From Schlesneria paludicola DSM 18645 (GTDB lineage: Bacteria > Planctomycetota > Planctomycetia > Planctomycetales > Planctomycetaceae): 64,000 bases of DNA. The position numbers and the translations under genes are program-made. Under the pieces are notes generated by a model that was not told the origin of the DNA, did not search any database, and saw only the letters and a program-made list of their open reading frames with translations. Positions 43,963-55,100 of the stretch are shown one piece after another. How positions within the stretch are numbered: the stretch's first letter is position 1; the number at the start of each line of letters is the position of its first letter. The stretch lies in the NCBI GenBank assembly GCA_945876035.1, contig CAMCMU010000016.1:22597-86596 (forward strand), written 5' to 3'.

Positions 43963-45858
43963 ATGTATCAAACATATTTCGGGTTAAAACGACGTCCGTT
44001 CGGGGCGACTCCCGATTCAAGATGCTTTCTAGCGTCGCGTGTGATTCAAGCGGCACTCGACGAAATCGTTGTCTGCGTTGAGCAGGGGCAGGGGATTGCT
44101 GTTGTTTCTGCTCCGGCAGGGATCGGCAAGACGTTGCTGTGCGAACGACTGCGAACCGAGCTTGGTAACCGATTTGAATCGGTGATCCTGCGGCATGCCA
44201 ACTTCCTGACACGTCGGGGACTTTTGCAAACCCTCTTGTGTGAACTCAGTCACGCTTACCGGCAACAGGATGAGCAGGAGTTGCGCCTGGAGCTTTCTCC
44301 GGCAATCCGGGCACTCCAGCCGGAACGAGAAGCGTTAGTGCTGATTTGCGACGAAGCACACCAACTTTCCAGAGATCTGTTGGAAGAATTGCGAATACTG
44401 TCGGACTTCGCCGAGAATGGCCGCCCCTTAGTGCGGCTTGTTCTTGTGGGACAGAGAGAGCTCGAAGAGACATTGGCGATGCCTAGCTTGGAAGCTCTCA
44501 GCCAACGCATTCGGGCGCATGTCTGCCTCGAAACGATGGATCGTGCAGACTCTCTGGACTACATTGACTATCGCCTGACTTGGGCTGGTGGTCGAACCGA
44601 AGAAATCTTTGATCGGGACGCGGTTGAGCTCATCTGCCAAGCGGCGGACGGTGTGCCACGCTGTCTCAATCAACTCTGCGATCAGGCCTTACTTTTGGGA
44701 TTTGTCGCCGAACAGCGACCGATTTCCACCGAAATCATCCGCGAGGCTCTTCAGGATCTGCGGCAACTTCCGTTGCACTGGAACGAGACGTCCATCGTCG
44801 AAAGGCCGTCACAGAGTATCAGACATCCCGAAACCGACGTTGACTTCGATGACCAGAGGGATTGGAAAAGTCCCTCACCCCGATCGACGTGCGAAATGGA
44901 ATCTGTTGAAATTGGCTCCGATCTGCCACTCTCGTTGGGTGTATCTCCGGAGGAATCCTTGGAAGCCGCATCGAGTGGCATCGAGATTCCTGTCGTCGTC
45001 GATTTTTTTTCGGCAGGCGAATCAAGGACCGAATCTCACGCCGCTCCGATCCTGTCAACGGATCACCTGACACATCGAGAAGGTACGCCCGACGTCGGTC
45101 ACGCTCCCTTGCGAAAGGAATCCTCTTCTCCATCACTGCTGAGGGGCTCCGATCAGCTGACCTACGATTTCAGCGACAATTCATTGGGCAATTCCAATGG
45201 ACAACGGCGATGTTTCGTGGAGGAACTCGTGCTCGATCGTTATGCTTCGATCGATGCTGGACGAGATCCCGTGGCCCCGCAGACACTTTTATCCGTTTTG
45301 TCTTCGATTGAATTCGAGCACAACGAATCGATCCCGGGGAACTCAAAATCCGTCCACGACGCGGCCAATTTTCGCGATGTCTGTGACCGCTTGGAGGGGA
45401 TTGTGCCTCCGGTTTCTTATGAGACCTGTTGGAATGACGACAGACGTCAGTCGACGGCAACGGTGATCGAGGACAGTCATGAAACGCAGAAGTCGAGATC
45501 TGGGCTAGGAATCCTGCCGGTGGAGCCAAAGCATGGCCAGCCCTTCAACGACCTCCGGTCGTGCTCGGAGGTCCCACAATTGGCAGATGCCTTGAACAGA
45601 CTCGGTCACGGTTCTGCACCAGACCCTACGAGTCAACCTATTGGCGCCGCGTTCGATTCTGCACTGCTATTTGAAGAGCAGATCATGGAAACGCCGTCTG
45701 AATTGGGTGAGATGCTCGTCAACGACAGCGGGCCAACCGCATTTCGAGAGACGGAACCCCGTGCCGTTGCGGAGTCGGTCTCGCTGGCCACAGGAATGGC
45801 TCGTCCGTATCGAAATCTGTTTAGTCAGCTTCGACGCAAACAGCGAGGCCTGTTGTAA
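43963..45858 (+). CDS. ExeA-like AAA ATPase with long disordered tail
   Basis: 631 residues. The first 270 are an ExeA/GspA-type AAA domain: YQTYFGLKRRPFGATPDSRC is the typical lead-in, Walker A is SAPAGIGKT (49-57), Walker B is VLICDEAH (near 130), with sensor blocks RLVLVGQRELEETL and SQRIRAHVCLE. ADGVPRCLNQLCDQALLLG closes the ATPase. The remaining 330 or so residues are acidic and Ser/Glu/Asp-rich with no repeat or fold I recognise. ExeA helps assemble the type II secretion secretin; relatives are also transposition ATPases. No secretion or transposase gene is adjacent, so its partner is unknown. Confidence 0.85.
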   Translation: MYQTYFGLKRRPFGATPDSRCFLASRVIQAALDEIVVCVEQGQGIAVVSAPAGIGKTLLCERLRTELGNRFESVILRHANFLTRRGLLQTLLCELSHAYRQQDEQELRLELSPAIRALQPEREALVLICDEAHQLSRDLLEELRILSDFAENGRPLVRLVLVGQRELEETLAMPSLEALSQRIRAHVCLETMDRADSLDYIDYRLTWAGGRTEEIFDRDAVELICQAADGVPRCLNQLCDQALLLGFVAEQRPISTEIIREALQDLRQLPLHWNETSIVERPSQSIRHPETDVDFDDQRDWKSPSPRSTCEMESVEIGSDLPLSLGVSPEESLEAASSGIEIPVVVDFFSAGESRTESHAAPILSTDHLTHREGTPDVGHAPLRKESSSPSLLRGSDQLTYDFSDNSLGNSNGQRRCFVEELVLDRYASIDAGRDPVAPQTLLSVLSSIEFEHNESIPGNSKSVHDAANFRDVCDRLEGIVPPVSYETCWNDDRRQSTATVIEDSHETQKSRSGLGILPVEPKHGQPFNDLRSCSEVPQLADALNRLGHGSAPDPTSQPIGAAFDSALLFEEQIMETPSELGEMLVNDSGPTAFRETEPRAVAESVSLATGMARPYRNLFSQLRRKQRGLL

Positions 45859-46201
45859 AATTCGGATCTCCTCGCTGATGCGAATGATGCACAGCCTCGG
45901 GAGAGAGGAATCCGACTGCGGGACAGCGATCCGCAGCGTGGGTCATCTCCGCGCAGGACGCCGCCGTCACTGATCCGGCCAGGCTGCTGCCAGTCCCGGA
46001 TCCATGGCGTCGGCCCCTTTTTCAAAAAGTACGGATCGAGATGACCCCTAGCTCCGTATGTGAATCGAGTCGCGGTCCACGACCTGCGTGGTAGGGACCG
46101 TCGCACTCGAGGCAAAAACTCGCTGATCTGTTGTGGAAAGTTCGGTTCTGTGACAGTCTCGGAGAAACAGGAGCTCTCAATAACTCGAAGGAAGGAACGA
46201 A
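45859..46201. other. Intergenic stretch, no gene recognised
   Basis: About 340 bases between the ATPase and the redoxin. No recognisable gene; a good Shine-Dalgarno (GAAGGAAGGA) at its right end belongs to the redoxin. Confidence 0.5.
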
Positions 46202-46900
46202 ATGCAATCGTCAAACTTTCAGAGCCAATCCTATCGGCAACGGCAGATCACTCGGGACCTGAATGGGATTCGTAACTCAGGGGGCATCGTGAATGGGGGC
46301 CTTGTCACTTTCCTCACCTTGATGGCGCTGACGTACTCCGTCAGCGCTGGTGAGTTTAATGAAGTGTTGAGTCTCGGAGATCAAGCACCGATTTGGAGCA
46401 ATCTGCCGGGAACGGATGGCAAGCAGCATTCCATGTCCGACGATCACGACAAGACCGCAATTGTTCTAGTGTTCACCTCTGCGACGTGCCCAACGGCGAT
46501 CGAATACGAGTCTCGCATCAATGAAATGGCCGAACGCATGGCCGGTCCTGGCCGACAAATCGCCCTCGTGGCGGTGTGCGTCAATCGAGTCAACGGAGAT
46601 CAACTGTCTGATCTCACGGAACGCGTAAAATCTAAAAACCTCAACTTCGTCTATCTATATGACGAGACTCAAAAGATTGCCAAAGACTATGGCGCAATTT
46701 TTACACCGGAGTTCTACGTCCTCGACCGTGATCGAAAAATTGCCTACATGGGAGCGTTCGACGATCACGCCGATCCAGAAAAAGTCCGTCGTCGACATGT
46801 CGAAGAGGCCATCCTTTCCGTGCTCAAGGGAAAAGTACCGGAGGTCCAAGAGACCATTGGTCGCGGCTGCCGCGTGCGATACCTTCGCGAGCGAAAATGA
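46202..46900 (+). CDS. Exported thioredoxin-fold redoxin (AhpC/TSA type)
   Basis: 232 residues; the ATG at 46202 has GAAGGAAGGA directly upstream. An N-terminal 35-residue basic tail leads into one hydrophobic helix (GGLVTFLTLMALTYSVSAG) that looks like a signal peptide or anchor. The redoxin domain follows: LGDQAPIWSNLPGTDGKQHS, VLVFTSATCPTAIEYESRIN with one catalytic-position Cys, and AIFTPEFYVLDRDRKIAYMG. The usual CxxC partner Cys is replaced by Ala in CPTA, so it is a single-Cys variant like many planctomycete redoxins. A second Cys sits near the C-terminus (GRGCRVRY). Probable role is peroxide or disulfide handling outside the cytoplasm. Confidence 0.82.
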   Translation: MQSSNFQSQSYRQRQITRDLNGIRNSGGIVNGGLVTFLTLMALTYSVSAGEFNEVLSLGDQAPIWSNLPGTDGKQHSMSDDHDKTAIVLVFTSATCPTAIEYESRINEMAERMAGPGRQIALVAVCVNRVNGDQLSDLTERVKSKNLNFVYLYDETQKIAKDYGAIFTPEFYVLDRDRKIAYMGAFDDHADPEKVRRRHVEEAILSVLKGKVPEVQETIGRGCRVRYLRERK

Positions 46901-47711
46901 GGCTCGTGAAGGTGTCTTCTTTGTCATCAAGCCCGCTCTCAAATGACGCCTGATCGGCGACCACGCGACGATTGTTGGGCGTCATCAATGATCGGTGGAA
47001 CGGTCTTCGGTTGGCACAAAAACTGTCCGATGGTCATCGAGGAGTCCTCGTCGAGTTGATTTTGTCGTCGATCCTCGCAAGATGGATCGTGGCAGTTCAA
47101 ACATCGGATCGATAACCACAACAGAAACGTTTACTGTCCATGAAATTGTTTTATCAATGCGTCCTTCATCCGCTGTACACGACGAAGGAAAACCATGTGA
47201 ATAAAATAACAGGACTCGTGGGCACGGTCGTTGATTTCAGCAATATCCGAGTGACTTGTTGGAATCGCCTCTGTCCATGAACGAGATATGCTGTTGAATG
47301 AAACATCTGGGTTTGTGCGATGACACGAAGGACACAGCCCACGCCGTTCGCTCGGGATGCAGGGTCCGTCATTCCGATGAGTCTCCGGTGATCAAGGATG
47401 GGCGCAGGGGATCCGTCGAAATCGTTCGACAATTTCAAATTCTTCGGGGGGAGACTGATTCCCCTGTATTTCGTTCCACAGCTTGCCTACCGATTCGTGT
47501 ATCCTCCCTGTCCGTTCTTGTATGCTACCGTGTTGGCCGGAGCGCTAAGAGGCGAGACGGTCTCCTACCCGGCGAGAGAGGTTGAGTCCGATGAAGGTGC
47601 TGCGTGGACGGAGCATTTTCTTCTGTCGACCGTCCGTCGATTGTGATCCACACCTTGACTGCTGCATTGAAACTCTGAAAAGTTCGGGACGTACATATTA
47701 AGGATAGTGAC
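46901..47711. other. Intergenic stretch with a possible CxxCH gene remnant
   Basis: About 810 bases. On the minus strand a frame from about 47560 to 47137 reads well apart from one TGA near 47393 and contains RGLCPSCHRTNPDV. It has no start codon and no family match, so it is only noted as a possible remnant. Nothing else is recognised. Confidence 0.4.
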
Positions 47712-50327
47712 TTGTCATTCAACAGCGTCTTGGCGCGACTGTGCCAGACACAAAAATTCATTAATAGGACGCAACGGCGGACATCGATTGCGGTCTTTTT
47801 TTTACTGATTTCTGCGGTTCCAGCAGCAGAGTTGCCGGTCGCAACGATGCCTGAACGACACCGTGTGTTCCTCACAAATTATTGTGTCGACTGCCATAAC
47901 TCGGAAACGAGAGAAGGCAACTTACGACTGGATAATGTTTCTTTTTCAATCGATTCCGTGGAGCGTGCGGCACTCTGGCAAAAGATACTCAACCAGCTGA
48001 ATTCCGGTAACATGCCACCAAAAAATGCCAAACGCCCTGGCAACGAGGAAAAAACCGAGTTGCTGGATGTTGTGGCGCAAACTCTCGTCAAGGCGCGTCA
48101 GTTCTTGAGTGATGGAGGCGGCAAAATCACCATGCGACGCCTCAACCGACGGGAGTATAAAAATTCGATTCGTGATCTGTTGGGCATTGAGTTGGACGTG
48201 AGTGATTTGCCGGACGATCGCGGCGTGGGAAATTATGATACTGCAGGCGCCTCACTGTTCATGTCCAGCGATCAGTTTGAGCAATACCAAGCGTTGGCAC
48301 GACGAGCAATGAAGGAAGCATTTGCACGCAGCGTCAGGAACTCCACTGGCAACGATCGACAACGCCGGACGGACCATCGTGAAACCGAAGATTTTGCCAA
48401 ACGTATCGTCCGCCATACGTTCAATGCATACTATCTTGGTGGATACAAACAGGGCATGGCATGGCGTGCGTCCGACCGCAGTAAGCCGCCGAGTGAATTT
48501 GGGCTGACCGACGAGTTGGAAGTTGACTACCGGATCCAGTCCTTCGAGAAATATGGTCCCAGCTACTCAGCGTACCTCTCGAATCCCCTGTCGGATACGG
48601 GCTCGCTGCTGACCAGTTTCAGTGCTGCCGATGAGGTTGTCGCGTTACCACCCGACCGAGCTTCCGAATTCGATGAGACCGTAAGTCCTCCGGTTTCCTC
48701 CGGCTATTACCGACTCAGGATACGTCTTGGGGCGATCTCTGCGAAAGCCTCAGAACGGATTTTCGTGGAGATGGGCACACGCACCAGCACTGTTCAATTC
48801 GCCTTTCAACGCAGCTTTGAGATCACGGGCACGGTGGCACAGCCACAGATCATCGAAACCTTCGTATCCATCACGGCAGACGGCCCACACACATTTGTGT
48901 TCCGAGAAAAGCGACCGATCAGTCCGGTGGACGACGTTTTTTTGAACTCGATAAAACGAACCGGTGTCATTCCTGATCCAGCGTTGTGGATTGACTGGGT
49001 TGAGTGGGATGGTCCACTGCCCACGCCAACAAACGATGATCTCTTACGGCAGGTGATTGGCGCAGACGTGAGCGAGACGCCTGAGTCCGCGCGGGCAATG
49101 ATTGAACGCTTCGCGGCGTTTGCCTTCCGAGGACGTTCACCGGATAGCGATTTTGTGGATCGTCTTATGACGATTTTTGAAACCAGCCGGGCCGCTGGCC
49201 GATCGTTTGAGGAATCGTTGAAGGAATCGCTGAGTACCGTGTTGGCTTCGCCGGGTTTTCTGTATCTCTCCGAGGGGAAAGAGGACCACGAATCAGCCGG
49301 CCTGACGCCCCTGGAGTTCGCCTGTCGACTGTCTTACTTTCTCTGGAGTGCGCCACCGGACGAACCACTGCTGGCTGTCGCCAGGAGCGGTGATTTGCAG
49401 AAGCCCGCAGTGCTCGCCCAACAGGTCGAGCGCATGCTCGACGACGTGAAAATGCGGGACCTCGTCACCGGCTTCACGCACCAGTGGCTCGGAATGGACC
49501 GACTCGATTTTTTTCAGTTCAACACAACGCTCTATCCCGATTTTGACGAGAGTGCAAAGGCGGCCGTCAAAGAGGAGGTTTTTGCCACGGTGGAGCATCT
49601 GCTGCGTCATCAAGGGAGTCTGCGTTCGCTGCTGAAGTCTGATTTCGTTGTGATTAACGGATTGCTCGCCAAATACTATGGAATTGAAGGCGTCGCCGGT
49701 GATGAATTTCGCGCGGTTTCGCTGCCTGCGACCTCGCCGCGGGGAGGTCTATTGGGCATGGCTGCGATACTCGCCATCGGCAGCAATGGGGAGATCACGA
49801 GTCCCGTGGAACGCGGTGTGTGGGTGTTACGAAAACTCCTGAATGACTCACCACCACCCGCGCCGCCGAATGTTCCACAACTCTCGCGTCTGGAGAGCAA
49901 ATTGCTAACCACGCGTGAACGTCTTCTCGCACATCAGGAAGAACCACAATGTGCATCCTGTCACCGAAAGATCGATCCGATCGGACTGGGGCTGGAGAAC
50001 TTCAATGCCGTAGGTGCCTGGAGAACTGAAGACCGATACGCCAAGCTAGGGATCGGAAGTCAAGAATGGACGATCGATCCGGCGGGAGCGTTTCACGACG
50101 GTCCCTCCTTCAAGAACTACTTTGAGCTTCGCGACTTGATTGCGGCACGCGAAGCGGATTTTGCACGTGGTTTTTCGGAAGCCTTGATCGAATACGCTTT
50201 GGGCCGACCCTATGCGGTTTCGGACGATGATTTGGCAAGGCGACTTGTCGTCCAAGCACAGACAAATGACCTTTCCATGCGAGTCTTTTTTCAGACGCTC
50301 GTTGCCAGTCCCGAGTTTCATCGTTGA
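47712..50327 (+). CDS. Planctomycete DUF1592-type protein with cytochrome domain (DUF1587/1592/1588/1585)
   Basis: 871 residues; the start is TTG at 47712 with AAGGA seven bases upstream and a signal peptide (RRTSIAVFFLLISAVPAAE). The haem motif CVDCH is at residues 58-62, followed by MPPKNAKRPGNEEK. DUF1587 is shown by MRRLNRREYKNSIRDLLGIE. The middle, with LSYFLWSAPPDEPLLAVARS and FTHQWLGMDRLDFFQFN, is DUF1592. DUF1588 has NGLLAKYYGIEGV and PVERGVWVLRKLLNDSPPPA, with a second CxxCH in QCASCHRKIDPIGLGLENFN (near 746). DUF1585 closes the protein (FSEALIEYALGRPYAVSDDD). It is exported and always paired with a DUF1552 protein, here the next gene. Confidence 0.92.
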   Translation: MSFNSVLARLCQTQKFINRTQRRTSIAVFFLLISAVPAAELPVATMPERHRVFLTNYCVDCHNSETREGNLRLDNVSFSIDSVERAALWQKILNQLNSGNMPPKNAKRPGNEEKTELLDVVAQTLVKARQFLSDGGGKITMRRLNRREYKNSIRDLLGIELDVSDLPDDRGVGNYDTAGASLFMSSDQFEQYQALARRAMKEAFARSVRNSTGNDRQRRTDHRETEDFAKRIVRHTFNAYYLGGYKQGMAWRASDRSKPPSEFGLTDELEVDYRIQSFEKYGPSYSAYLSNPLSDTGSLLTSFSAADEVVALPPDRASEFDETVSPPVSSGYYRLRIRLGAISAKASERIFVEMGTRTSTVQFAFQRSFEITGTVAQPQIIETFVSITADGPHTFVFREKRPISPVDDVFLNSIKRTGVIPDPALWIDWVEWDGPLPTPTNDDLLRQVIGADVSETPESARAMIERFAAFAFRGRSPDSDFVDRLMTIFETSRAAGRSFEESLKESLSTVLASPGFLYLSEGKEDHESAGLTPLEFACRLSYFLWSAPPDEPLLAVARSGDLQKPAVLAQQVERMLDDVKMRDLVTGFTHQWLGMDRLDFFQFNTTLYPDFDESAKAAVKEEVFATVEHLLRHQGSLRSLLKSDFVVINGLLAKYYGIEGVAGDEFRAVSLPATSPRGGLLGMAAILAIGSNGEITSPVERGVWVLRKLLNDSPPPAPPNVPQLSRLESKLLTTRERLLAHQEEPQCASCHRKIDPIGLGLENFNAVGAWRTEDRYAKLGIGSQEWTIDPAGAFHDGPSFKNYFELRDLIAAREADFARGFSEALIEYALGRPYAVSDDDLARRLVVQAQTNDLSMRVFFQTLVASPEFHR

Positions 50328-50378
50328 TCGACGTTTTGAAGAACAGAGACCGACCTAGACCGAACCGAAAGTTAAACC

Positions 50379-51674
50379 ATGCCACACCCTTCCCGTCGTC
50401 GATTCCTCCATGCCGCCGGAACAATGCTTGCGATCCCGGCATTCGAATCCTTCGGCTTGAGGCGTCGATTCGTTTCGGCGGACGACAATTCCGGTCCCAG
50501 GCCAAAACGTGTCGTATTCCTCGGCTTTGGTTATGGGGTCACGAATGAAACGTGGTTCCCGGATGTCAAGCACACGGGTACCGGTTATCCATTGCCGGAA
50601 GGCTTGAAACCACTCGAACGGCACAAGTCCGATTTCACCATCATTCAGGGAATGTCGAACCAATATAACAATGAGGCCCACTGGGGCAGTACATTCTGGT
50701 TGACGGGTGCAAACCGATACTCGCAACCGGGACAGAGCTTTCATAACAGCGTCTCTGCGGATCAGGTTGCCGCTGCGCATCTGGGAACAGAGACTCGATT
50801 TGCCTCAATTCAGCTCGGTAGCGAGGATGTCAAAACGTCCGGACATGGCCCGGGTTTGTCTCTCGCCTGGGATGTGCATGGAAAGCCGATCTCCGGTTTG
50901 GATAATCCGGTGAGCACCTTCCATCGGATGTTTTCTGCGGATTCCTTGCCACTGGAGGAGCGTCAAGCACGACTGGCCCAACAGCGGAGCGTTCTGGATG
51001 CCGTTCTGTCCGATGCCAGACGAGTCCAACGCAATCTCAACCGAACGGACGCCGATAAGCTGAACGAATTCTTTCAAAGTATCCGTGACATCGAAATACG
51101 ACTCGGCAAGGAAGAGCAATGGCTCTCCATCCCCAAACCGGCTGCTCCACTCCAAGACCCACAGGAAGGAATCGCGGGGCGTGACGAGATCCGGATGATG
51201 TATCAGATGATCGTGGCCGCTTTCAGAACCGACAGCACACGGGTGATCAGTTATCGTCAGCCGGTCGGGACATTATTGAAAAGCCTGTCGATTCAATTCG
51301 CTCCACACGATGTCAGTCACTATTTGCCAGGGGACCGGACGGTCGCCTCACAAACACGGGACCTCGCCCAAGCGGAATTGCTGGCGGGTTTGATCGATCA
51401 GCTGAAAGCCACACTCGAGCCGGATGGTTCCAGCCTGTTCGATCACACCATCTTGGTGTACGGGAGCAACATTCGATCCATTCACTATCTTGACAATTGT
51501 CCCACATTAATTGCCGGTCGAGGAGCGGGCCTCAAACTGGGAGAGCACATTGTGTTGAAAGAGAAAAACACTCCATTGTGCAACCTATGGCTGACATTAC
51601 TCAACGGTGTCGGTGCTCCCGTGAAATCTCACGGCGACAGCACCGGCGTTTTGAGTGACGTCCAAATCGGGTAG
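50379..51674 (+). CDS. DUF1552 protein with Tat signal
   Basis: 431 residues, 51 bases after the DUF1592 gene and clearly in the same operon. The N-terminus SRRRFLHAAGTMLAIPAFES has the twin-arginine motif, so it is exported folded. Diagnostic blocks are RVVFLGFGYGVTNETWFPD, FTIIQGMSNQYNNEAHWGST, and late HTILVYGSNIRSIHYLDNCP. Function is unknown, but the DUF1552/DUF1592 pairing is a standard planctomycete module and suggests a shared oxidative or degradative task in the periplasm. Confidence 0.93.
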   Translation: MPHPSRRRFLHAAGTMLAIPAFESFGLRRRFVSADDNSGPRPKRVVFLGFGYGVTNETWFPDVKHTGTGYPLPEGLKPLERHKSDFTIIQGMSNQYNNEAHWGSTFWLTGANRYSQPGQSFHNSVSADQVAAAHLGTETRFASIQLGSEDVKTSGHGPGLSLAWDVHGKPISGLDNPVSTFHRMFSADSLPLEERQARLAQQRSVLDAVLSDARRVQRNLNRTDADKLNEFFQSIRDIEIRLGKEEQWLSIPKPAAPLQDPQEGIAGRDEIRMMYQMIVAAFRTDSTRVISYRQPVGTLLKSLSIQFAPHDVSHYLPGDRTVASQTRDLAQAELLAGLIDQLKATLEPDGSSLFDHTILVYGSNIRSIHYLDNCPTLIAGRGAGLKLGEHIVLKEKNTPLCNLWLTLLNGVGAPVKSHGDSTGVLSDVQIG

Positions 51675-52105
51675 AACGGGGAGCGAGTCGAATGGCACTG
51701 GCGGGGTCTGTCGTTTTCGCAGTCCGCGCAGACCACACGCGTGCGGGATAACGGATTTCCGAATTTGTGATCTGGAAAAAACCTAAGGATGGCAGAACGT
51801 TCAGAGACACGGTCCACCCGAGAGAGACAAGACACGCGATCCATTGAACCTGCACCCAGTCGTCGGTTGCTTGTGAACGTGACCTCATTCTCTCTCCCTG
51901 CTCCCTCACAGAAATCAACCACACGGACAGTCCATTCCGCCACCTCAACCCGCAAGTATCCAACGACCGACCGCGGCAACCCATTTCAACAGGTTGTTGC
52001 TCGATCGGTACTTCCGGTTGGTGTGGTAGAGTCGCGATCCGTGCTTCTGTCACGTACTCTGTTCGGGTGTGATGACTCAATGCTCTTCTGTCCACTCGTG
52101 CGATC
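51675..52105. other. Intergenic stretch, no gene recognised
   Basis: About 430 bases between the DUF1552 gene and the helicase. The open frames are not recognisable. Confidence 0.45.
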
Positions 52106-55100
52106 ATGCCACTTGAACGTTTTCATCCGGTGATTCAGCAGTGGTTTCAGAGGCGGTTTGCTGCACCGACGGAGCCTCAGGAATTGGGGTGGCCTCATCT
52201 GCTGGCGGGTCGAGATGTGTTGATTGCCGCGCCGACGGGAAGCGGGAAGACGTTGACGGCATTTCTCGCCGCCATCGACCGGCTGCTGCGATTAGCCGTG
52301 AGAAACGAGCTGACCGACGAAATTCGCGTGGTCTATGTTTCGCCGCTGCGAGCCTTGTCCAACGATATGCACCGCAATCTCGAAGTGCCGCTGACGGAGA
52401 TCCTCGCCGTCGCCGCGGAACAGGGGTTGGAAGTCCCTCCGATTCGCGTTGGCCTGCGGACGGGAGATACCTCTGCGGCGAAGCGGGCGGCGATTGTCAG
52501 GCGGCCTCCGCAGATTCTAGTGACCACGCCTGAATCGTTGTACTTGATGCTCACCAGCCCCAAGGCGCGTCAGAAACTGAAGACCGTAGAGACAGTGATC
52601 GTCGATGAAATCCATGCCCTCGTGCGGGATAAACGTGGCTCGCATTTGGCTCTGACTCTGGAAAGGCTCGCCGCTCTCTGCCCGCAGCATGTGCAGCGAA
52701 TCGGCCTGTCCGCGACTCAACGGCCGATTGAGGCGATCGCAAGGTTCTTGGTGGGGGTGGGAGTGATCGAGAGGCAGACGTGCCTTGAATCAGATCGGTT
52801 GGTGACCGCGGTCCCCGGTCCTCTGTGTTTGGATGAGACAGCAATTCTGATGCAGCATGACGCGGAACACATTTTGTTTTCCGGTTTTTTTGGACATGAG
52901 ATCGTTCGATGTCTCTCTCAGGAGACCCACGCGCCACAAAGCCGAGACGACGGGGCACCGCCAGAAATTGGGGATGGAGCCCAGCCCAAAACACTTCACC
53001 CTCAAGCACCCGTTTCCGCCCTTCCAGTCATCATCGATGTCGGATTCCAGCGGCAGATGGATCTGGGGATTGAGGTTCCGCCCAGTGAGCTGGGGGCGGT
53101 CTGCATGCATGAGCAGTGGGCGGAGATCAACGAACGAATCGTCGAGTTGGTGCATCAACACCGGGCGACACTGATTTTTGTCAATACGCGGCGGTTGGCG
53201 GAGCGGTTGACTCATCAGTTGAGCGAGTTACTCGGTGAGGCAGCGATTACCAGTCATCACGGTTCGCTTGCGGCCAATTTGCGGCACGACACCGAGCAGC
53301 GGTTGAAGTCTGGGGAGTTGAAGGCAGTGGTGGCGACGGCGTCTCTGGAAATGGGGTTGGACATTGGCTACATCGATCTCGTGATTCAGATCGGCTCATC
53401 GCGGAATATCGCTACGTTCTTACAACGAGTTGGCCGGTCGGGGCATGCACTCGGGCTGGTGCCAAAGGGTCGGATGTTTGCGTTGACACGCGATGAGTTG
53501 ATCGAGTGCATGGCCATCACGCGCGCGATCCGACATGGACGGCTGGACATTGTGCCTATCCCCGTCGCCCCGCTCGACGTCCTGGCGCAGCAGATCGTTG
53601 CTGCGGTCGCATGTGAGGACTGGAGCAGCGATGACTTATTCGCTGTCTGTCGTCGAGCAGCTCCGTACCGCGACCTGCCGCGCACGGACTTCGACCGTAT
53701 CCTGCAGATGCTCAGCGAGGGAATCACGAACTCGGCCGGGCGAAGCCGAGTCTATCTGCATCACGATCAGGTTGGCCGCAGATTACGAGCACGTCCCGGC
53801 GCGAGGATCGCCGCCATCACCAATGCCGGCGCGATCCCGGAAGTCTTCGCCATTCGCGTCGTAACGGAAGAGGATCACACTGTTGTCGGCTCGGTCGATG
53901 AGGACTTCGGCACGGAGAGTCAGTCGGGGGACATTTTTCTGTTGGGGAACACGTCGTGGCGTATCCGCCACCTGCGCGGTGGTGATCTGTTCGTGACGGA
54001 CGCGCAGGGTGCTCCGCCGACGATCCCCTTCTGGCACGGTGAGTCACCCGGCCGGACGTTTGAGCTGTCTGAAGAAGTCTCCTTGTTGCGTGAGGAACTC
54101 GAACGCAGGGTCGATACTCCGCTGGAGGCCGAAGAGTGGTTGGTTCTGGAAACCGACGTCAGTGCCGATGCCGCGCGACAGGCGGTGGAGTATGCCCGCG
54201 TGCAGAAGGCCGCTCTGGGGCTGCTGCCGACGATGCGGCGAGTCGTCTTCGAACGCTTCTTTGATGAAAGCGGCGGGATGCAGTTGGTGATTCACGCTCC
54301 GTTTGGCACGCGGATCACGCGCGCATGGGGTCTCGCCCTGCGGAAGCGGTTCTGCCGGTCCTTCGACTTTGAGTTACAGGCGAACGCGGACGATGACGGC
54401 ATTGTGCTGTCGCTCGGACCGCAGCACAGTTTTCCGTTAGAAAGCCTGTTCGGAATGCTGACGCCGCGCAACGTCCAAGAGATGTTCGAGCAGGCGATCC
54501 TGATCGTGCCGATCTTTCTCAATCGGTGGCGTTGGAACGCCACCCGTGCCTTGCAAATTATTCGATCGAAGTATGGCCGGAAGGTCCCCCCGGCCCTGCA
54601 ACGCTTCCGCAGCGAGGATCTGTTGACGGCGATCTTTCCTCAACTGACCGGTTGCCAAGAGAATGTGGTCGGTGACATCAAGCTGCCCGATCATCCGCTC
54701 GTGCGTCAGACGATGGACGATTGCCTCAACGAAGCGCACGACATGGAAGCCCTGAAGCAGGTGCTGAGTCGAGTCGAACGGGGCGAGATCCAGTTTCTGG
54801 CCCGCGACACGCGCGCGCCGTCGCCGTTCAGTTACGAGCTCTTGAACGCGAATCCCTACGCCTTCTTGGACGGAGGCGAGGTCGCCGAACGCCGTGCACG
54901 CGCCGTCGCCACGCGCCGCTCTCTCTCTGTCGAAAGCTTGCAGGATCTCGGTCGCCTCGATCCCGAAGCGATCCGCCAAGTTGTGGCCGAAGCCCAACCG
55001 CTGGTTCGCAACGCCGATGAACTGCACGACGCCTTACTCAGCCGCGTACTGCTCCCCGTGCAGGAGGGATTCCATTGGCAAGGATTCTTCGACGAACTGG

